Shown here in pieces: positions 7,497 through 15,650 of a stretch of 51,816 bases of DNA. Below the pieces are notes generated by a model, which worked only from the letters and a program-made list of their open reading frames with translations, had not been told where the DNA came from and made no database searches. The stretch lies in assembly GCA_023443925.1 (NCBI GenBank), contig JAEZSL010000026.1:1-51816 (forward strand), in the 5' to 3' direction. Origin of the DNA: Bacillota bacterium (GTDB lineage: Bacteria; Bacillota_A; Clostridia; Lachnospirales; Lachnospiraceae). A program made the position numbers and the translations under genes. How positions within the stretch are numbered: the stretch's first letter is position 1; every line of letters begins with the position of its first letter.

Positions 7497-8735
7497 TTAT
7501 TTTTTCTGTTTTTTTCCTTCATATAAGGAACAGAAATTTTTATAGTGAGGGTTTTCCCATTCTGTTCCGTCATAAGTTTCATAGGATACCACAATGGCTT
7601 TAAAAGTTTCGATTTCCAAATTTTCATCTAATTGAAAACCACTGTCTTTTCCATAAGTACCACCTGCAGCCAAATTAATATCGCTGTAATCGACTTCTGC
7701 GATATAAACTCCGTCATCAAAGCTTAAATGTCCTTTGATTTTTACCGGAAGTCCGTTCTTATCCCATGCAGCAAAAGCAACCATCGCACTTTTAATATCT
7801 TCTTTCGTGTTATTTTGTATTACTGCCTGAAGCATATCAGGATATAGTGTCTTATATTTCTCATCCTGTACTATATATTTTGTACTTTTAATAAATACCG
7901 GCTCCGCTTTTAATAAATCCGAAAGTTCTTTTTCTGATGGCAGATTCTTATCATCCTGTTTTTCTTTCTTCTTATCCCCTGACTTAGCTGTATTCTTACT
8001 ACTGTTATTCTCCGTTTTCTCAACTTTTACTTCAATCGTTGCTTCAGGATTCAGCTTTTTTTCTCCATAAAGCTTACAAAACGCATCATAATAAGGATTT
8101 TCCCAGGTACTTCCCTCAAATGTTTCATAAGATACCACAACAGCTTTAAATGTATCAATATCCTTAGTACTATCATCCAATTGTAATCCGCTCTCATCCC
8201 CATAGGTACTTCCGGCAGCCAGGTTGATATCACCGTATTGAACTTCATTTACATAGGAACCGCCGCCAAAAGAAAGATAACCGGTGATTTTAACAGGCAG
8301 CCCGTTCTTATCCCATGCAACGAATGCTATAACCGCACTTTTTATATCCTCGTCCGTATTATTTTGCAGTACAGCCTGAAGTAAATCGGGATATAATGAT
8401 TTATATTTCTCATCCTGTACGGTATATTTTGTTTTTACGATACTTACGGGCAATTCCATTAAAAGTTTGTCAAATGCTTCCGGTCCCATGGTTTCAACCG
8501 ACGGTTCAGTTTCTTTAGCCGTCTCTTCCGCTGTTTTATCCTCTTCGGATTTCACATCTGCCGCCGCAGTATCTTCTTCTTTGGTGCCGGCAGTATTTTC
8601 TGCGGGTTTAGTATCCTTTGATGTCTCCACTATCTTAGGTTCCGTTATTCCCGTTTCCTTAGTATCCGTACCGGAACACGCACTCAATGCCAGCATCATG
8701 ATTACCAGCCAAATTAAAATCAATTTTCTTTTCAT
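7497..8735 (-). CDS. Lipoprotein with two tandem DUF5780-like domains
   Basis: 412 residues from the ATG at 8735 (GGAGGAAAAAG upstream; an ATG 14 codons earlier is less well placed). A signal peptide with lipobox LALSAC makes it a surface lipoprotein. After an acidic, Thr/Glu-rich linker come two homologous domains of about 130 residues. Each contains YxVQDEKYKxLYPD, QNNTxEDIKSA, AWDKNGLPVKI, DINLAAG.TYG and VSYETxxG..WENP, separated by a Lys/Asp/Ser linker. The layout resembles DUF5780-containing lipoproteins of clostridia. The function is unknown; an extracellular binding or sensing role is a guess from the architecture. The domains differ enough at codon level to reflect an old duplication. 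Confidence 0.8.
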   Translation of the reverse strand: MKRKLILIWLVIMMLALSACSGTDTKETGITEPKIVETSKDTKPAENTAGTKEEDTAAADVKSEEDKTAEETAKETEPSVETMGPEAFDKLLMELPVSIVKTKYTVQDEKYKSLYPDLLQAVLQNNTDEDIKSAVIAFVAWDKNGLPVKITGYLSFGGGSYVNEVQYGDINLAAGSTYGDESGLQLDDSTKDIDTFKAVVVSYETFEGSTWENPYYDAFCKLYGEKKLNPEATIEVKVEKTENNSSKNTAKSGDKKKEKQDDKNLPSEKELSDLLKAEPVFIKSTKYIVQDEKYKTLYPDMLQAVIQNNTKEDIKSAMVAFAAWDKNGLPVKIKGHLSFDDGVYIAEVDYSDINLAAGGTYGKDSGFQLDENLEIETFKAIVVSYETYDGTEWENPHYKNFCSLYEGKKQKK

Positions 8736-8937
8736 CTTTTTCCTCCTGCCAATTATTATACAATTCATATTATACAAATCATGGTAAAGATAACAATTAA
8801 AGGAGGATTAAACCTTATTAAGAACATTTTTGGAATTTTAATCAGTTTATAATTTTATTTTAGGAGAATTTTAAACTGCAAATGCTAATTGCAGCTATTA
8901 CAAGCCACTTGCAGTTCTTTTGCTGAACTGCTTCTCT

Positions 8938-9140
8938 CAACTGATCTCTTGCTTCAATTAAGCTCTTTCTTATAGTTGGATTTCTTGCTTCAATTAGACT
9001 CTTTCTTATAATTAATCTCTCTTCAATTAGTTATAATTAATCTCTTTCTTCAATTAGACCTTTCTTATAGTTGATCTCTTGTTCATCTAAACTCTTTCTT
9101 ATAACTGATTTCTTTCTTATAGCTGATCTCACAATTTCAA
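8938..9140. repeat. Degenerate tandem array of about 35-bp units next to the DUF3796 promoter
   Basis: Five to six copies of a unit reading roughly TGATCTCTTGCTTCAATTAG then ACTCTTTCTTATAG. The array lies between the divergent lipoprotein and DUF3796 genes and ends at the -35 box of the latter. The -35 region (TTTCAATTGACA) itself resembles the CTTCAATTAGAC part of the unit, so the array may be a serial duplication of promoter-proximal DNA. Confidence 0.8.
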
Positions 9141-9199
9141 TTGACATGATTTTTACAATGTGATATATTTATAACATAATGTTAGGAATATATCACATT
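9141..9199 (+). promoter_or_regulatory. Promoter and operator of the DUF3796-XRE-M23 operon
   Basis: TTGACA (9141-9146) and TATATT (9164-9169) have a 17-bp spacer. A perfect 13-bp inverted repeat, AATGTGATATATT (9157-9169) and AATATATCACATT (9187-9199), overlaps the -10 box and the expected start site. The XRE repressor encoded two genes down is the obvious candidate for autoregulation. Confidence 0.75.
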
Positions 9200-9215
9200 C
9201 AAGAAGGAGGATATT

Positions 9216-9575
9216 ATGAAACTAAACCGTCTCGGCTTTCTGTCACTCTTTGCACTAATCGGCATACTTGGCCTGGTAAGCGATAACAAAGGATTAACCG
9301 GTTTTTTCGGTTATGCTTATTACATCCGTTATTTCTTTGTTATACCGGATGAGTTATTTATCGCAAATATCAGGAAAGCAGCCAGCTTTGGATTTTTTTC
9401 CGGCATCATTGCCACCGGAATAGCTCTGATACTACACATATTGCTACCGGGTTTACTCTCAAATGCCATGATTTTGGCTTCCTGTTACGTAGTATCGGTA
9501 TTTTGTTTTACAATCGCACTTATCGTATTGGAAATAAAAGAAATGGGAGGTGCTGCCGGTGACTCTGATAACTAA
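9216..9575 (+). CDS. DUF3796-like integral membrane protein
   Basis: 119 residues with a short hydrophobic N-terminal segment (LGFLSLFALIGILGLV), a conserved NKGLTGFFGYAYYIRYFFV motif, and two C-terminal TM segments (about 58-80 and 84-105). The pattern matches DUF3796 proteins, which are commonly encoded directly before a small XRE repressor. GAAGGAGG precedes the ATG. The reading frame overlaps the XRE gene. Role unknown; the pairing with a repressor suggests a stress- or signal-linked membrane protein. Confidence 0.75.
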   Translation: MKLNRLGFLSLFALIGILGLVSDNKGLTGFFGYAYYIRYFFVIPDELFIANIRKAASFGFFSGIIATGIALILHILLPGLLSNAMILASCYVVSVFCFTIALIVLEIKEMGGAAGDSDN

Positions 9576-9768
9576 AATGCGTGAATACAGAGCCAAATAC
9601 GGCATGACACAGGATGAACTGGCAGCCCGGGTGGGGGTCCGCCGGGAAACCATCGTAAATCTGGAGAACGGCCGTTATAATCCTTCCCTTAAACTGGCAA
9701 TGGATATTGCCGCCGTATTTTCAAGCACGGTTGAAGATTTGTTTTATTTTAAGGAGGAAACAGAATGA
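9559..9768 (+). CDS. XRE-family helix-turn-helix regulator
   Basis: 69 residues using the GTG at 9559, which has GGGAGG 8 bases upstream; the GTG at 9550 overlaps that site and is unlikely. The protein is almost entirely an HTH_3 domain: MTQDELAARVGVRRETIVNLENGRYNPSL, written here as the visible elements MTQDELAARVG and RETIVNLENGRYNPSL, then DIAAVFSSTVEDLF. This subtype (YozG/Cro-like) usually represses its own operon. It overlaps the DUF3796 gene by 17 bases and shares ATGA with the M23 gene, so all three are co-translated. Confidence 0.9.
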   Translation: MTLITKMREYRAKYGMTQDELAARVGVRRETIVNLENGRYNPSLKLAMDIAAVFSSTVEDLFYFKEETE

Positions 9769-10640
9769 ATCACTTTAGGAAATTTTGCGGTAAAGCAAAA
9801 TATCTGGGGCTGTTAGGGCTGCCCGGAATCCTGCTGCCTCACAAAATATGGGATTTTCTCTGGCTCTTTTGGCTGTTTGGTATCATTGAGATAGCTCTTA
9901 ATTTTTCACTTTTTCTGCAATCTCTGAAACAGCTTTGGGGAATGTTTATAGTTCCGTTGTATTATGGAAAAAATCTTCCTAATAAAGATAACTATTACTG
10001 CCAAGTTAAATACTCTCTGCCCTTTCAGGGTAGCTGGACAGCTGTTAACGGCAGTACAGACAAAGAATTCTCCCATTCCTGGGAAATTCCCACTCAGCGT
10101 TACGCTTATGATTTTATTATTCTGGACGTAAACGGTAAAAGCTTTACAGGAGATTTGAAAAATAGAGAAAGCTATTTCTGCTACGGGAAAGAAATTATTT
10201 CCCCGGCAGATGGTGAGGTAATTGAAACCGGTACCGGCTGTCCGGACAGCATCATAACGGGAAATGGAAGACCAGACTGTTCCGCTTCCGATATACGGGG
10301 CAATTATATTCTTATCCGGCATGCTAAAAAGGAATACAGCCTCCTGGCCCATTTAAAGCCGGGCAGTATTTTAGTAAAACCGGGTGATCAGATCCGACGC
10401 GGTGAAACCATCGCTCTTTGCGGCAATTCCGGTAACAGTACGGAACCACACCTCCATTTTCAGCTGCAGAGCGGAAAAAGCTTTTACTATTCTGCCGGGC
10501 TGCCAATTGAGTTTGAGAATATAACATTTTCGGCTGCTCCCTGTTATTCCTCTTTCGATCCGCGTCCTATTCCAGGATCAGGCACATCTTCTGAAAAATA
10601 TATCGCCCGGGGACAGCAATTGGAAAACAAACAAATTTAA
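9765..10640 (+). CDS. Membrane-anchored M23-family (LytM-like) metallopeptidase
   Basis: 291 residues. Hydrophobic segments at about residues 14-26 and 29-52 anchor the N-terminus. The M23 domain follows: HSWEIPTQRYAYDF (first His and Asp zinc ligands), a core with ISPADGEVIETG, RGNYILIRHAKKEYSLLAHL (catalytic His) and EPHLHFQLQ (HxH ligand). M23 enzymes cut peptide cross-links in peptidoglycan. Insertion CPDSIITGNGRPDCSAS separates two core strands and carries two Cys. Its ATG overlaps the XRE stop (ATGA). Operon context suggests repression by the XRE protein until some envelope signal. Confidence 0.85.
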   Translation: MNHFRKFCGKAKYLGLLGLPGILLPHKIWDFLWLFWLFGIIEIALNFSLFLQSLKQLWGMFIVPLYYGKNLPNKDNYYCQVKYSLPFQGSWTAVNGSTDKEFSHSWEIPTQRYAYDFIILDVNGKSFTGDLKNRESYFCYGKEIISPADGEVIETGTGCPDSIITGNGRPDCSASDIRGNYILIRHAKKEYSLLAHLKPGSILVKPGDQIRRGETIALCGNSGNSTEPHLHFQLQSGKSFYYSAGLPIEFENITFSAAPCYSSFDPRPIPGSGTSSEKYIARGQQLENKQI

Positions 10641-10677
10641 CCGGAACTTTCACCAGATGATTTATTATAATAAAAAG

Positions 10678-10753
10678 AGGGTGCCTATCGTCTATGCCAT
10701 ACAAAACCGTTTTCAATAGCCGCGGCGTTAGTATGAGACTTTTTAGACACCCT
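10678..10753. other. Inverted repeat between convergent genes
   Basis: Arms AGGGTGCCTA (10678-10687) and TAGACACCCT (10744-10753) pair with one wobble, and the pairing extends into flanking AATAAA/TTTATT. The interior is not self-complementary. It may be a bidirectional terminator for the convergent M23 and glycerate kinase genes, or a small MITE-like element, since the ends resemble insertion-sequence termini. I found no clear target duplication. Confidence 0.45.
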
Positions 10754-10836
10754 TTATTGTTTTTTAGAATTCGCATATCAAAAGGCTTGCCCGCAAGTAT
10801 TCCTTCAAAACGGAAAATTGGCCTTTAAATTCGAAA

Positions 10837-12087
10837 CTATTTAGATAAAATAACCGCTACATCATTTACATTGGTTCCGGTGGCTCCGGTTATGATTAAA
10901 CCACCAGCTGCTTTAAGACCATGATAGGAATCGTTATTTTTAAGAATCTCCTCAATATCTAATCCAAGACCTGATAATTTCTCCAAAGTTTCACCGTCTA
11001 CCATACCACCTGCTGCATCGGTAGGACCGTCTGTACCGTCGGAGCCGAAGGAAAATATAAGAGTATCCTTTAATCCCACAATCCCTTTTGCTGCCTTTAA
11101 AGCCAATTCCTGATTTCTTCCGCCAAGGCCATTTCCCTTGATTTTAACTGTGGTTTCTCCTCCCACAATGACTGCACAGGGAGGCTTAATGCCATACAAT
11201 GAACCTCTGCGAACTTCCCTGGCTATGGAGGAGATGAATTTTCCGGCTTCCCCGGCTTCACATTCCAGCGTGGAGGATAGGATGAAAGGGGTATATCCCA
11301 GTTTTTTTGCACTTTCGGCTGCTGCCAGGCATAATTCGCTGACACTTCCTGTGATTACCGTCTCCACATTGCTTAGCATTTTAGGCGTTTCCTTGTTCAA
11401 TGCTTTCTGGATCGATTCCTTGAATTCCAGTTTATATTTCTTAATAATGTCCCGCACTTCTTTCACCGTAGAACTATCCGGATAAGCCGGGCCGGATGCG
11501 ATGGAATCCAGACGGTCACCGATAACATCGGATAAGACAATGGAATAGACTTTAGCCGGAGCGCATAAAGAAGCAAATCTGCCTCCTTTTACCTCCGATA
11601 AATGTTTACGTATGGCATTCATTTCTACAATATCAGCTCCGCATTTTAATAAAGCTCCGGTTACTTCCTTAATTTCTTCCAGGGTAAGACCTTCACTGGG
11701 TTTTTCAAATAATGCCGAACCTCCCCCGGATACTAAAAATATAACCTGGTCCGTTTCCTTTAAATCTTTGACGGCTTCTATTGCACGAATGGCTCCAAAA
11801 ACGGAATTTTCATCCGGCACCGGATGCCCTGCTTCTATAATTTCAAATCCTTCGATTTCTCCCTGGGAATGGTGATACTTTGTTACGACAATACCCTTCT
11901 TAATAGAAGCACCTAAGATCTTTTTTGCAGCTGCTGCCATGGTCCATGCAGCTTTACCTATGGATACCACTATTATGTTTCCTGTAAAAGTTTTGTTTAA
12001 CAATGCTTTTTCCACTGCTTTGTGGGGCAGTACATTTTTAATGGAATCCTTTATTATTGTATTTGCTTCACTTCGTAGATCTCCCAT
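10837..12087 (-). CDS. Glycerate 2-kinase (DUF4147/MOFRL family)
   Basis: 416 residues, the normal length for the GckA/TtuD type. It phosphorylates D-glycerate to 2-phosphoglycerate with ATP. Visible signatures: IGKAAWTMA, AGHPVPDENS, FLVSGGGSALFEKP (glycine-rich phosphate site), NAIRKHLSEVKGGRFA, VLSDVIGDRLDSIASGP, and the C-terminal MOFRL part GGRNQELAL, FGSDGTDGPTDAAGG and TGTNVNDVAVI. GAGG lies before the ATG. It is the last gene of the catabolic operon and follows the reductase by 105 bp that contain three hairpins. Its presence argues that the pathway ends in glycerate. Confidence 0.93.
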   Translation of the reverse strand: MGDLRSEANTIIKDSIKNVLPHKAVEKALLNKTFTGNIIVVSIGKAAWTMAAAAKKILGASIKKGIVVTKYHHSQGEIEGFEIIEAGHPVPDENSVFGAIRAIEAVKDLKETDQVIFLVSGGGSALFEKPSEGLTLEEIKEVTGALLKCGADIVEMNAIRKHLSEVKGGRFASLCAPAKVYSIVLSDVIGDRLDSIASGPAYPDSSTVKEVRDIIKKYKLEFKESIQKALNKETPKMLSNVETVITGSVSELCLAAAESAKKLGYTPFILSSTLECEAGEAGKFISSIAREVRRGSLYGIKPPCAVIVGGETTVKIKGNGLGGRNQELALKAAKGIVGLKDTLIFSFGSDGTDGPTDAAGGMVDGETLEKLSGLGLDIEEILKNNDSYHGLKAAGGLIITGATGTNVNDVAVILSK

Positions 12088-12103
12088 TTTAACCTCTATT
12101 CTT

Positions 12104-12178
12104 GCACACGCTCTTTGTGCATATCAAGTTTGTTGTGCGCAAGCACAAACTTGCGGTTGAAAAATTTATTTTTCAACC
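12104..12178. repeat. Three-hairpin intercistronic element (same family as 15243-15530)
   Basis: Three stems lie in a row: GCACA/TGTGC (12104-12120), CAAGTTTG..TGTGC with GCACA..AACTTG (12125-12153), and a perfect 10-bp stem GGTTGAAAAA/TTTTTCAACC (12155-12178). The last stem and its trailing CCTAAA match the hairpin in the four-copy array upstream of the TIM-barrel gene. It sits between the reductase and glycerate kinase genes and could tune their relative expression or mRNA stability. Confidence 0.75.
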
Positions 12179-12192
12179 TAAAACCCCCGTAT

Positions 12193-13077
12193 TTAATCTC
12201 CGATTGCCGTACCGGATATTTTAGCATAGTATCTGGCCAAAGCACTGTGATCATCGTTTCCAAAGTCATCCGCACGCAAGGTTTGAAACATCTCCATTAC
12301 CTGGGAAGTAAGGGGAAGGGGAGCTCCCACTTCATGAGCGGTTTCCAGTGCATTATTCAGATCCTTAATATGTAAATCAATCTTAAAGCCAGGCTTAAAA
12401 TTATTTTCAAGCATCATGGGAACTTTGGCATTCATAACGGTGGAACCTGCCAGCCCGCCCTTGATTGCTGCAAATACCAGCTCCGGATCCACTCCGGCTT
12501 TTTTGGACAGAGTAAAAGCTTCCGCACAGGCCGCAATGTTTAACGCTACTACAACCTGGTTCGCCAGTTTAGTAGTGTTACCTGCTCCGATTTTTCCGCA
12601 GTATACGGCACTGGCACCCATGCAAAGCAGGATGGCCTTAACACTTTCAAAAACCTCCCTGTCACCGCCGGCCATAATGGATAAGGTTCCGTCAATTGCC
12701 TTGGGTTCACCTCCGGACACCGGAGCATCTATCATCTTAACACCTTTTTCGGCGCAGGCCTTCTCAATTTCCTGGGAGGCTAAGGGAGCTATGGAACTCA
12801 TATCAATAAGAACCGCACCCGGCCTGGCTCCTTTTAGAACTCCCTTTTCACCCATAACCGCAGCTTTAACATGGGGAGAATTCGGCAGCATGGTAATAAT
12901 AATATCGCTTTGCTCGGAAACCCCGGCAGCTGTCTTAGCAAAACCTGCACCGGCTGCGGTTACTTCCTCCACTGCGGCTGCGTTTATATCGAAAACGGTT
13001 AATTCATAACCGGCCTTCAGTAAATTTTTACTCATAGGTTTACCCATGATTCCTAAACCAATAAATCCAATTTTCAT
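12193..13077 (-). CDS. garR: 2-hydroxy-3-oxopropionate (tartronate semialdehyde) reductase-like
   Basis: 294 residues, typical of beta-hydroxyacid dehydrogenases. N-terminal NAD(P) site GFIGLGIMGKPM, substrate-binding DAPVSGGEPKAIDGTLSIM, and catalytic Lys region GAGNTTKLANQ are present. GarR reduces tartronate semialdehyde to D-glycerate; the adjacent glycerate kinase supports that reading over 3-hydroxyisobutyrate dehydrogenase, which shares the fold. GGAGAA precedes the ATG and overlaps the end of the upstream dehydrogenase gene, so the two are tightly coupled (2-bp gap). Confidence 0.88.
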   Translation of the reverse strand: MKIGFIGLGIMGKPMSKNLLKAGYELTVFDINAAAVEEVTAAGAGFAKTAAGVSEQSDIIITMLPNSPHVKAAVMGEKGVLKGARPGAVLIDMSSIAPLASQEIEKACAEKGVKMIDAPVSGGEPKAIDGTLSIMAGGDREVFESVKAILLCMGASAVYCGKIGAGNTTKLANQVVVALNIAACAEAFTLSKKAGVDPELVFAAIKGGLAGSTVMNAKVPMMLENNFKPGFKIDLHIKDLNNALETAHEVGAPLPLTSQVMEMFQTLRADDFGNDDHSALARYYAKISGTAIGD

Positions 13078-13079
13078 TA

Positions 13080-14081
13080 TTATTCTCCTTTCCTGTTATC
13101 GTCCTGGAAAAGCTGCTGTACAGGCTTATTCACTATATTAACAGGTTCTCCCGCCAGAAAAGACTTCAGATTGCCCACCGCAGTATCCATAAGCCTTTGT
13201 CTGGATTCCTTCGGTGCCCAGGCGATATGAGGTGTTATAATAATATTCTTTGCAGATAACAAAGGATTGTTCGGTTTTATTGGCTCTGCGGATACCACAT
13301 CTACGGCTGCTCCGGCTATTTTACCGCTGTTTAAGGCATCTCTTAAATCTGTTTCTACAATCAGCGGCCCTCTGGAGTCATTGATGATTAAAACCCCATC
13401 CTTCATTTTTGCTATGGTATCTTTATTGATAATTCCTTCCGTTTCCGGAAATAAAGGACAATGCAGGGTTATAACATCCGAAGAGGCCAGCAGTTCATCT
13501 AATTCCACGTATTTGCAGGATTCGCTTTCCAGCGCGGTATTTTTGCTGCGGGAGTAGGCAAGTACCTTCATACCAAGGGCTTGGGCAATTTTAGCCGTAC
13601 CCTGTCCGATTTTTCCAAACCCGATAATACCGATTGTTTTTCCGGCTAATTCAATTAAAGGGTAATTCCAGTAACAGTAGTCCTGGCTTTTTGCCCAGTC
13701 TCCCTTTATAACACTGTCGGAATGAGCACCGACATGGTGGCATAATTCCAGCAGCAGGGCAATGGTAAACTGGCTCACTGCCGTAGTGCTGTATGCCGGT
13801 ACGTTGGCAACCGGTACTCCCAACTGCTTTGCTGCCTCTACATCCACCACATTATAACCGGTAGCTAATACCCCGATAAAGCGAATCCCAGGGCAGGCTT
13901 TTAGTATCCTCTCATCGATGACCGTTTTATTTGTATAAATTATTTCCGCGTCGCCGATCCGCTCTATGGTTAATTCAGCCGGTGTCCGGTCATAAACCGT
14001 CAATTCTCCCAAAGCCTTAAGACCGTCCCAGTTCAAATCTCCGGGATTTTCCGTATATCCGTCTAATACTACAATTTTCAT
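13080..14081 (-). CDS. D-2-hydroxyacid dehydrogenase (glycerate dehydrogenase/hydroxypyruvate reductase-like)
   Basis: 333 residues from the ATG at 14081 (AAGGAG 6 bases upstream); an ATG 7 codons earlier lacks a site. NAD-binding GIIGFGKIGQGTAK, catalytic Arg in INDSRGPLI, Glu in VVSAEP and His in TPHIAWAPKESR are all present. Close in pattern to HprA-type glycerate dehydrogenases, which interconvert hydroxypyruvate and D-glycerate. With the Hyi-like TIM-barrel protein upstream and GarR and glycerate kinase downstream, it likely handles a C3 keto acid, but other 2-keto acids are possible. Confidence 0.88.
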   Translation of the reverse strand: MKIVVLDGYTENPGDLNWDGLKALGELTVYDRTPAELTIERIGDAEIIYTNKTVIDERILKACPGIRFIGVLATGYNVVDVEAAKQLGVPVANVPAYSTTAVSQFTIALLLELCHHVGAHSDSVIKGDWAKSQDYCYWNYPLIELAGKTIGIIGFGKIGQGTAKIAQALGMKVLAYSRSKNTALESESCKYVELDELLASSDVITLHCPLFPETEGIINKDTIAKMKDGVLIINDSRGPLIVETDLRDALNSGKIAGAAVDVVSAEPIKPNNPLLSAKNIIITPHIAWAPKESRQRLMDTAVGNLKSFLAGEPVNIVNKPVQQLFQDDNRKGE

Positions 14082-14326
14082 CCGTATCTCCTTTTTAATC
14101 AATTGACAACCTGTTAATTTTTACTTATTTACATATCACATCCTGAAAATACCATTTCACATATTAACAGTATTATAATAAGAAATTCATTTGTCAACCA
14201 CTTATCGTTACACAATCAAAACCTGAATCAGTTATCGTTTATCCTCCGCCAATGCAGCAGTTATGTGAGCAATAGCCCAAATCATACTACCTAGTGACAT
14301 AACCGCTTCTTCTTTCTGTATATAGC

Positions 14327-15229
14327 CTAATCCGGAAGCAGTGCCCATGCCCTGTTGATGACACGTTTGGTATTGGCCAGAATAATGTCGCCGTCTTCCT
14401 CTCCCCAGGGCTTTACTTCCAGGGAAAGAACATACGGGCTTTCCGCATTAAAAAATCCCTCTTCTTTTAAAACCTTAAAAAAATCCACCAGTTCCATCGT
14501 ATCATTGGCACTGCCCGGAAAACCGAATCTGGGGTGCATATCCCCGTAAGCTTCTGCCCCCGGTTTTACTACGGCATTGCCGATGTGGAGATGGGTTATA
14601 TAAGGCCTTAAGGTCTGAATTACAAATTTACTGGTTTCGTAGGTGGTAGGAAAATGGGATAAATCCACCAGAAGACCAAAATTATTGCACATCATTCTCA
14701 TGTCTGCCGCAAATCTGGCCGCATAAGGCGCCGGTCCGATTAAAGCAGCCTTATCCATATCATAATCAAAAACCTCCAGGTTTACCTGCATATTTTTCCC
14801 GGCTGCATAATCACATACCGCTCTGGTGGTTTTTAAAAGCTGTCTATAGGCTTGATCCCTGGTTTCTTCTTCCCATTTACCGGCTAGAAATGCAATACCT
14901 TTCGCCCCCAGATACTCTGCTTCATCCACTGCTGCTATCAGGGTGGCTTCTGCTTTTAACCTTCCCTCTTCCTCCAAGTCATTGGGGTTTAAGCCGGTGG
15001 ATAATAATCTGGGCTGTGCACCGTAGCAGACTTTTAAATGGGATTGTTCCAGCAGCTTTTTGGCTTTTTCCCGTAATACATCATCCTTAATCTGGGTAAT
15101 CTCAATTGCGTCAAAAAAATCGTCACAGGCAATGGTTTTTAAGGAATCCAGCAAATCGTACTGATTGGGCGGATGACTCATCCATTGGATGGTTCCGATC
15201 TGAAAATATTTGTGGATTGATTCTTTCAT
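14327..15229 (-). CDS. Sugar isomerase/epimerase-like TIM-barrel protein
   Basis: 300 residues of the AP-endonuclease-2/xylose-isomerase-like family. Candidate metal ligands are Glu in NLEVFDYD, Asp/His in LVDLSHFP, His in THLHIGNA and Glu in LSLEVKPWGEED. The family includes hydroxypyruvate isomerase, tagatose epimerase and 2-oxo-tetronate isomerase. Position ahead of a hydroxyacid dehydrogenase, GarR and glycerate kinase makes a hydroxypyruvate/tartronate-semialdehyde isomerase attractive, but the protein is longer than Hyi (about 260) and a sugar substrate is equally possible. GGGAG precedes the ATG. A 245-bp gap with no clear gene separates it from the dehydrogenase. Confidence 0.8.
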   Translation of the reverse strand: MKESIHKYFQIGTIQWMSHPPNQYDLLDSLKTIACDDFFDAIEITQIKDDVLREKAKKLLEQSHLKVCYGAQPRLLSTGLNPNDLEEEGRLKAEATLIAAVDEAEYLGAKGIAFLAGKWEEETRDQAYRQLLKTTRAVCDYAAGKNMQVNLEVFDYDMDKAALIGPAPYAARFAADMRMMCNNFGLLVDLSHFPTTYETSKFVIQTLRPYITHLHIGNAVVKPGAEAYGDMHPRFGFPGSANDTMELVDFFKVLKEEGFFNAESPYVLSLEVKPWGEEDGDIILANTKRVINRAWALLPD

Positions 15230-15242
15230 TATAACTCCCTTC

Positions 15243-15530
15243 TGTGTGCTTTAGCACACATTCAAATCAGGAGGTTGAAAAAACTGCTCTTGTTTTTTCA
15301 ACCTAAACTCCTATCAGCGTGCCTTGGCGCATGTACAAATCAGACGGTTGAAAAACTGCTTTTTGTTTTTTAACCTAAACTCCTATCTGTGTGCCTTAGC
15401 ACACGTACAAATCAGACGGTTGAAAAACGGCTTTTTGTTTTTTAACCTAAACTCCTATCTGTGTGCCTTAGCGCAAGTACAAATCAGACGGTTGAAAAAC
15501 TGCTGTTGCTTTTCAACCTAGCTCCTATGA
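15243..15530. repeat. Four-copy tandem array of about 72-bp double-hairpin units
   Basis: Units begin near 15243, 15317, 15388 and 15460. Each has a short palindrome (type GTGTGCCTTAGCACAC) then a longer hairpin GGTTGAAAAA..TTTTTCAACC and an AACTCCTATC tail. Arms vary but stay complementary: copy 1 has GTGTGC/GCACAC, and copy 2 has GCGTGCC/GGCGCATG. This suggests selection or gene conversion on structure. It lies inside the catabolic operon between the glycosidases and the TIM-barrel gene. A related single copy is at 12104-12178. Confidence 0.9.
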
Positions 15531-15538
15531 CTTAAAGC

Positions 15539-15562
15539 ATCTGCCGCATTTTAGCGGCAGAT
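15539..15562. terminator. Hairpin after the glycosidase genes
   Basis: A perfect 9-bp GC-rich stem, ATCTGCCGC (15539-15547) and GCGGCAGAT (15554-15562), with a 6-base loop, lies about 90 bp past the last glycosidase stop (minus strand). The T-tract is weak, so it may be a partial terminator or an RNA-processing stop that separates glycosidase mRNA from the downstream metabolic genes. Confidence 0.5.
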
Positions 15563-15650
15563 ATACTGTCATATACTAACATATACTATCTATAGGTCTG
15601 GTAAGACATCCGCTAACAATGATCCGCTTTCAAAAAAATGACAATCCTGC

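Noticed and set aside
12416..13009. Long plus-strand frame of 197 codons
   Set aside because: It is antisense to the clearly conserved garR-like gene and shows no family motif.
15324..15521. Plus-strand frame of 65 codons with internal repeats
   Set aside because: It only reads through the 72-bp double-hairpin array; no ribosome-binding site.
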